DNA from: Geodermatophilus obscurus
GTDB lineage: Bacteria; Actinomycetota; Actinomycetes; Mycobacteriales; Geodermatophilaceae
DNA length: 34,805 bases
NCBI RefSeq assembly: GCF_900143215.1
Contig: NZ_FRDM01000037.1
Location: 1 to 34,805, forward strand
Direction: 5' to 3'
The notes under the pieces were generated by a model that worked only from the letters and a program-made list of their open reading frames with translations, did no database searches and was not told the origin of the DNA. The translations under genes were made by a program, and so were the position numbers. Below are positions 31,927 to 34,805 of the stretch, one piece after another; positions within the stretch are counted from its first letter, which is position 1; each line of letters begins with the position of its first letter.

Positions 31927-33174
31927 TCACCGGGGCGCGAGGCCCTGGTCGGCGGTCCGTGGCGTCGGCGTCAGCAGGTCCCCCGACACCGCCGACAGCA
32001 CACGGTCGACGTAGTCCCGCACCGCGGCCTGCATCCCGACGTCCCGGCCGGCCGCCTCGGACAGGAACCACCGGTGCTCGAGGATCTCGTGGAAGATCTC
32101 GGCGGCGTCCAGCCGGCTGCGCAGGTGCGCGGGGATGGCGGCGATGGCCGGCTGGTACACCTCGGTGAGCCAGCGGATGGCGGCCGCGGTCTCGGAGACC
32201 GGGCCGTCCTCCACCTGTTCGAGGCCGGCCCGGTAGCCGGCGATGTCGGCGAGGAGACGGCGGGCCTGCTTCTCGCGCACGTCCAGCCCGGTCCGGGTGA
32301 ACAGCGCCCGCCGGGAGTTCCCGGGTTCGGCGACGCGGGTGGTGAGGCGCAGTCGGCTCCCGCCGGCCGGGTCGTCGACGAGGTCCATCTCGCCGACGTC
32401 GAAGCCCAGGTCCTGGAGCCGGCGGATGCGCTCGGCGACGCGGAACTGCTGCTCGCTGCGTGGCATCACCTCCTCGCTGGTCAGCTCGCTCCACAGCTGC
32501 TCGTAACGCGCCACCAGGTCGGCCGCCGCGAGAGCCGGGTCGAGGTCCCCGGCCAGGGAGCCGCTGTCCCGCAGGTCGGTCAGTTCGCCGACGACCCGCG
32601 CATAGGCGACCTCCGTGTCGTGGTCCCGCTGACTTCGGGTGAGGCGCTCGTGCACCTCCCCCGTCTCGGCGTCCACGAGGTAGGCGGCCAATGTCCCGGC
32701 GTCGAACCGGAACAGGGTGTTGGCCAGGGAGCAGTCGCCCCAGACGATGCCGGCGAGGTGGAGGCGGACCAACAGCTCGACCTGGGCGTTCATCACCCGG
32801 TCGATCAGCTGCCCACCCCGCGGGTTGGCGAACAGGGCGAGGAAGGACGACGAGTAGTCCAGGAAGCGGGTGACGAGCACCGCCTCCTGGTCGCCGGGCC
32901 GGTCGACGACGACGCCGATGACCTCGACCGCCGGGATGCCCAGCTCCTGCAGCCGGCGCAGCACCTCGTACTCCCGGCGGGCGGGTTGCTCGGGCAGCTC
33001 CTTGACCGCGAACACCCGTCCGGCCTCGGCCACGAACCGGACGACGTGGCGAGAACGCCCGTGCTGCGGGATCTCGACGATCCGGTCGTCGGTCCACTGC
33101 GAGAGCGGGGTGTCCCAGGGCAGGGTCAGCAGATCGGCCGCCGCCTCGGCAGGAGGGCTGAACACGAAGCGCAT
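31927..33174 (-). CDS. DUF4032 protein with a kinase-like fold
   Basis: A 415-residue actinobacterial DUF4032 protein. The first ~230 residues look like a lipopolysaccharide-kinase/RIO-type fold: a beta-hairpin with the ATP-lysine VFAVKELPEQ at residues ~51-60, a catalytic-loop-like HLAGIVWGDCSLANTLF with D and N placed as in active kinases, and LVDAETGE in the place of DFG. The C-terminal half (residues ~250-390) is the DUF4032-specific part, with FHEILEHRWFLSEAAGRDVG near its end. Such proteins might phosphorylate a sugar, lipid or protein, but none has an assigned role that I know. Convergent with the dehydrogenase; 109 bases downstream of the GntP gene. Confidence 0.85.
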   Translation of the reverse strand: MRFVFSPPAEAAADLLTLPWDTPLSQWTDDRIVEIPQHGRSRHVVRFVAEAGRVFAVKELPEQPARREYEVLRRLQELGIPAVEVIGVVVDRPGDQEAVLVTRFLDYSSSFLALFANPRGGQLIDRVMNAQVELLVRLHLAGIVWGDCSLANTLFRFDAGTLAAYLVDAETGEVHERLTRSQRDHDTEVAYARVVGELTDLRDSGSLAGDLDPALAAADLVARYEQLWSELTSEEVMPRSEQQFRVAERIRRLQDLGFDVGEMDLVDDPAGGSRLRLTTRVAEPGNSRRALFTRTGLDVREKQARRLLADIAGYRAGLEQVEDGPVSETAAAIRWLTEVYQPAIAAIPAHLRSRLDAAEIFHEILEHRWFLSEAAGRDVGMQAAVRDYVDRVLSAVSGDLLTPTPRTADQGLAPR

Positions 33175-33283
33175 CCCGGACCTCCGGTCCTCGGACTCGG
33201 TCCTCCCGCGAGGCTAGCGCGCGGCAGCCCAGCTCCCGCACGTCTCGAGGCAGCGTGGACGGACCCACCCGCCGACCGCCGCC

Positions 33284-34627
33284 CTAGGCGATGAGCGCCA
33301 CCGCCATGACCATCGGCAGCGAGACGACCGAGGCCACCGAGGTGACCATCGTCAGGGTCTTGAAGGTGCCCTGGGTGGACAGCCCGAGCAGCGACTTGAA
33401 CATCCAGAAGAAGTTGCTGTTGACCTGCAGGGCGAACATCGCGCCCGAGGCGATGGCCAGACCGATGACCAGCGGCGCGACGTTGATCGACCCGAGCACC
33501 GGGCCGATGATCCCGGCGGCGGTGATGGCCGCCACCGACACCGACCCGATCGCCAGGTGCAGCACCGCCGCGATGAACCAGGCGAGCAGGATGCTGAGGA
33601 TGACCGGTGCCCCCGCGTCGGCGGAGAACAGGCCGGCCAGGATCGTGTCCAGCCCGGTCTCCCCGATCACCGCACCCAGCGACCCGCCGATGCCGGTGAT
33701 CAGCAGGATGGCGCCGGTGGTGTGGAAGCCCTCGCTCATCGCGGTGTCCGTGCCCGCCGAGCCCAGCGCGCGCCGGCACAGCCCGTAGGCACCGACCAGG
33801 CCGACGAACAGCGCGAAGTTCGCGTCGCCGAGGAAGGCGATGACGTCGTTGGAAAACTCCAGCAGCTCGGCGAAGGCACCGAACGCGATCAGCACCAGCG
33901 GCACCAGGATGGGCAGCAGGCAGACCAGCAGCGCCGGCGCCGCGCTGTCGTCCTCGACCAGCTCGGTGGTCTCCTGCTCCACCATCGCCTCATCGACGTG
34001 TTCGTCCCTGGCCGGATTCCAGTACCGGCCGCGCAGCAGCACCCGGAAGACCAGCGTCGTCACGAGCGCGGTCACCGGCCCCAGCACCAGGCCGTAGAGC
34101 AGCCAGGTGCCCAGCGGAATCTGCAGCAGGCCGGCGATGGAGACCGCGGCCAGCCCCGGAATCACGAACACGTAGCCGGCGAAGATCCCGGTGCCCAGCG
34201 CCCCGGACATGTGCGGCAGGCCGGTCCGGCCGATGAACGGCGCGGTCGAGCGCGCCACCGGAGAGGCCAGCACCACCTGCACGTCGACGTAGATCGAGGG
34301 GAAGATCGTCGCCATCGCCGCCGTCATCGCGTACGGCAGCCGGGGCGCGCCGACCCGGTCGACGAGCATCGTCACCATCTTCCGGAAGGCGCCCATCGCG
34401 TGCAGCATCGCGCCGATCAGCACGCCGAAGCCGATCAGCAGGCCGACCTCGCCCATGATCTCGCCGAAGCCGGTGGTGATCGCGGTCAGCGTCGCCGTGA
34501 AACCCACCCCGGTCGCCAGGCCGAGATAGAGCGACCCGATGATCAGCGAGATCACCGGGTCGATCCTGATCCTGATGATGAGCAGCACGATGACGGCGAT
34601 GGCTATCGCGGTGTGCAGCACGACCAT
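33284..34627 (-). CDS. GntP-family gluconate:H+ symporter
   Basis: A 447-residue membrane carrier of the GntP family, which takes up gluconate and related sugar acids, D-serine or hydroxy acids with protons. The family segments FGVLIGAMLHAMGAFRKMV, FPSIYVDVQVVLASPVARS, LLITGIGGSLGAVIGETGL and VSVAAITAAGIIGPVLGS are clear, and about twelve membrane helices can be drawn. ATG 34627 follows a strong ggaggag ribosome site. No gluconate kinase or dehydratase gene lies in the window, so the true substrate is open. Confidence 0.92.
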   Translation of the reverse strand: MVVLHTAIAIAVIVLLIIRIRIDPVISLIIGSLYLGLATGVGFTATLTAITTGFGEIMGEVGLLIGFGVLIGAMLHAMGAFRKMVTMLVDRVGAPRLPYAMTAAMATIFPSIYVDVQVVLASPVARSTAPFIGRTGLPHMSGALGTGIFAGYVFVIPGLAAVSIAGLLQIPLGTWLLYGLVLGPVTALVTTLVFRVLLRGRYWNPARDEHVDEAMVEQETTELVEDDSAAPALLVCLLPILVPLVLIAFGAFAELLEFSNDVIAFLGDANFALFVGLVGAYGLCRRALGSAGTDTAMSEGFHTTGAILLITGIGGSLGAVIGETGLDTILAGLFSADAGAPVILSILLAWFIAAVLHLAIGSVSVAAITAAGIIGPVLGSINVAPLVIGLAIASGAMFALQVNSNFFWMFKSLLGLSTQGTFKTLTMVTSVASVVSLPMVMAVALIA

Positions 34628-34805
34628 GACCTGCTCCTCCCGATACGGGGAGTGGCGAGGTCACGCGCCGTCGCCACATGGACTCCACACCATGGCACCG
34701 ATCGGGCCGGTCGAGCGGTTCGGCGCGGATTCGATGCGCCCGGCGGCCGGCCCGGATCGCCACCGCCGCCGGGTGGCCGCCCCCGCCGGGACAGTTCCGC
34801 CCCCC
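34628..34805. other. upstream region of the GntP gene, to the window edge
   Basis: 178 bases with the GntP ribosome site at its left end. No gene or clear promoter motif recognised. Confidence 0.4.

Overview
The window is very GC-rich DNA (third codon positions almost always G or C, many GTG starts, long antisense open frames) from an actinomycete. The gene content would fit a soil- or stone-dwelling, multicellular-type actinobacterium such as the Geodermatophilaceae: an EACC1/caspase pair, a CGNR protein, a DUF4032 protein, several LuxR/TetR-regulated export and oxidoreductase genes, and MscL with a zinc-ribbon tail. The family assignment is an inference and was not tested. No rRNA, tRNA or CRISPR array was seen.

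Left part (1-6 kb): an IS256-family insertion sequence, then a frame-broken NAD(P)-binding reductase followed by only the first ~25 codons of an FAD monooxygenase. Next come a small ABM-like protein and a flavin-containing monooxygenase on the minus strand, divergent from a GAF-LuxR regulator. A 56-residue minus-strand ORF at 5832-6002 has a good Shine-Dalgarno and repeats the C-terminal tail of the SNF2 helicase encoded 7 kb away.

6-15.4 kb: a two-gene ABC exporter (ATPase plus ABC-2 permease), and an ABM-like small protein downstream of an MFS exporter. The MFS gene is divergent from a TetR gene across an intergenic region with three copies of one palindromic operator. Then a fragment of a DUF3237 gene, a CGNR zinc-finger gene divergent from a Rid-family gene across only 30 bases, a DUF1697 gene, mscL and a SNF2 helicase.

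15.4-20 kb: a formylglycine-generating enzyme directly downstream of a type I sulfatase carrying the CTPSR motif, so modifier and client sit in one operon. Upstream lie three broken genes (an SDR fragment, a frameshifted creatininase and a RidA C-terminal fragment), the debris of what looks like an amide or amine catabolic operon.

20-26 kb: a large secreted M14 carboxypeptidase, then the most interesting locus. EACC1 (23550-23939) is followed by a single-pass membrane protein with an N-terminal caspase domain, an EF-hand-like loop, one transmembrane helix and a six-bladed Kelch propeller predicted to be outside the cell. A short membrane-like ORF overlaps its stop codon by ATGA. The layout suggests an outside-sensing, inside-cutting conflict or programmed cell death module. 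The EACC1 promoter region and the promoter region of the nearby cellulose-synthase-like glycosyltransferase both carry GTGAC repeats at an exact 11-base period.

26-34.8 kb: a membrane GT2 glycosyltransferase, an APC amino-acid permease with a universal stress protein, a frameshifted zinc-type dehydrogenase, a DUF4032 kinase-fold protein and a GntP gluconate-type permease. Four single-base frameshifts occur in three genes; two lie in short homopolymers, so some may be sequencing errors rather than true decay.
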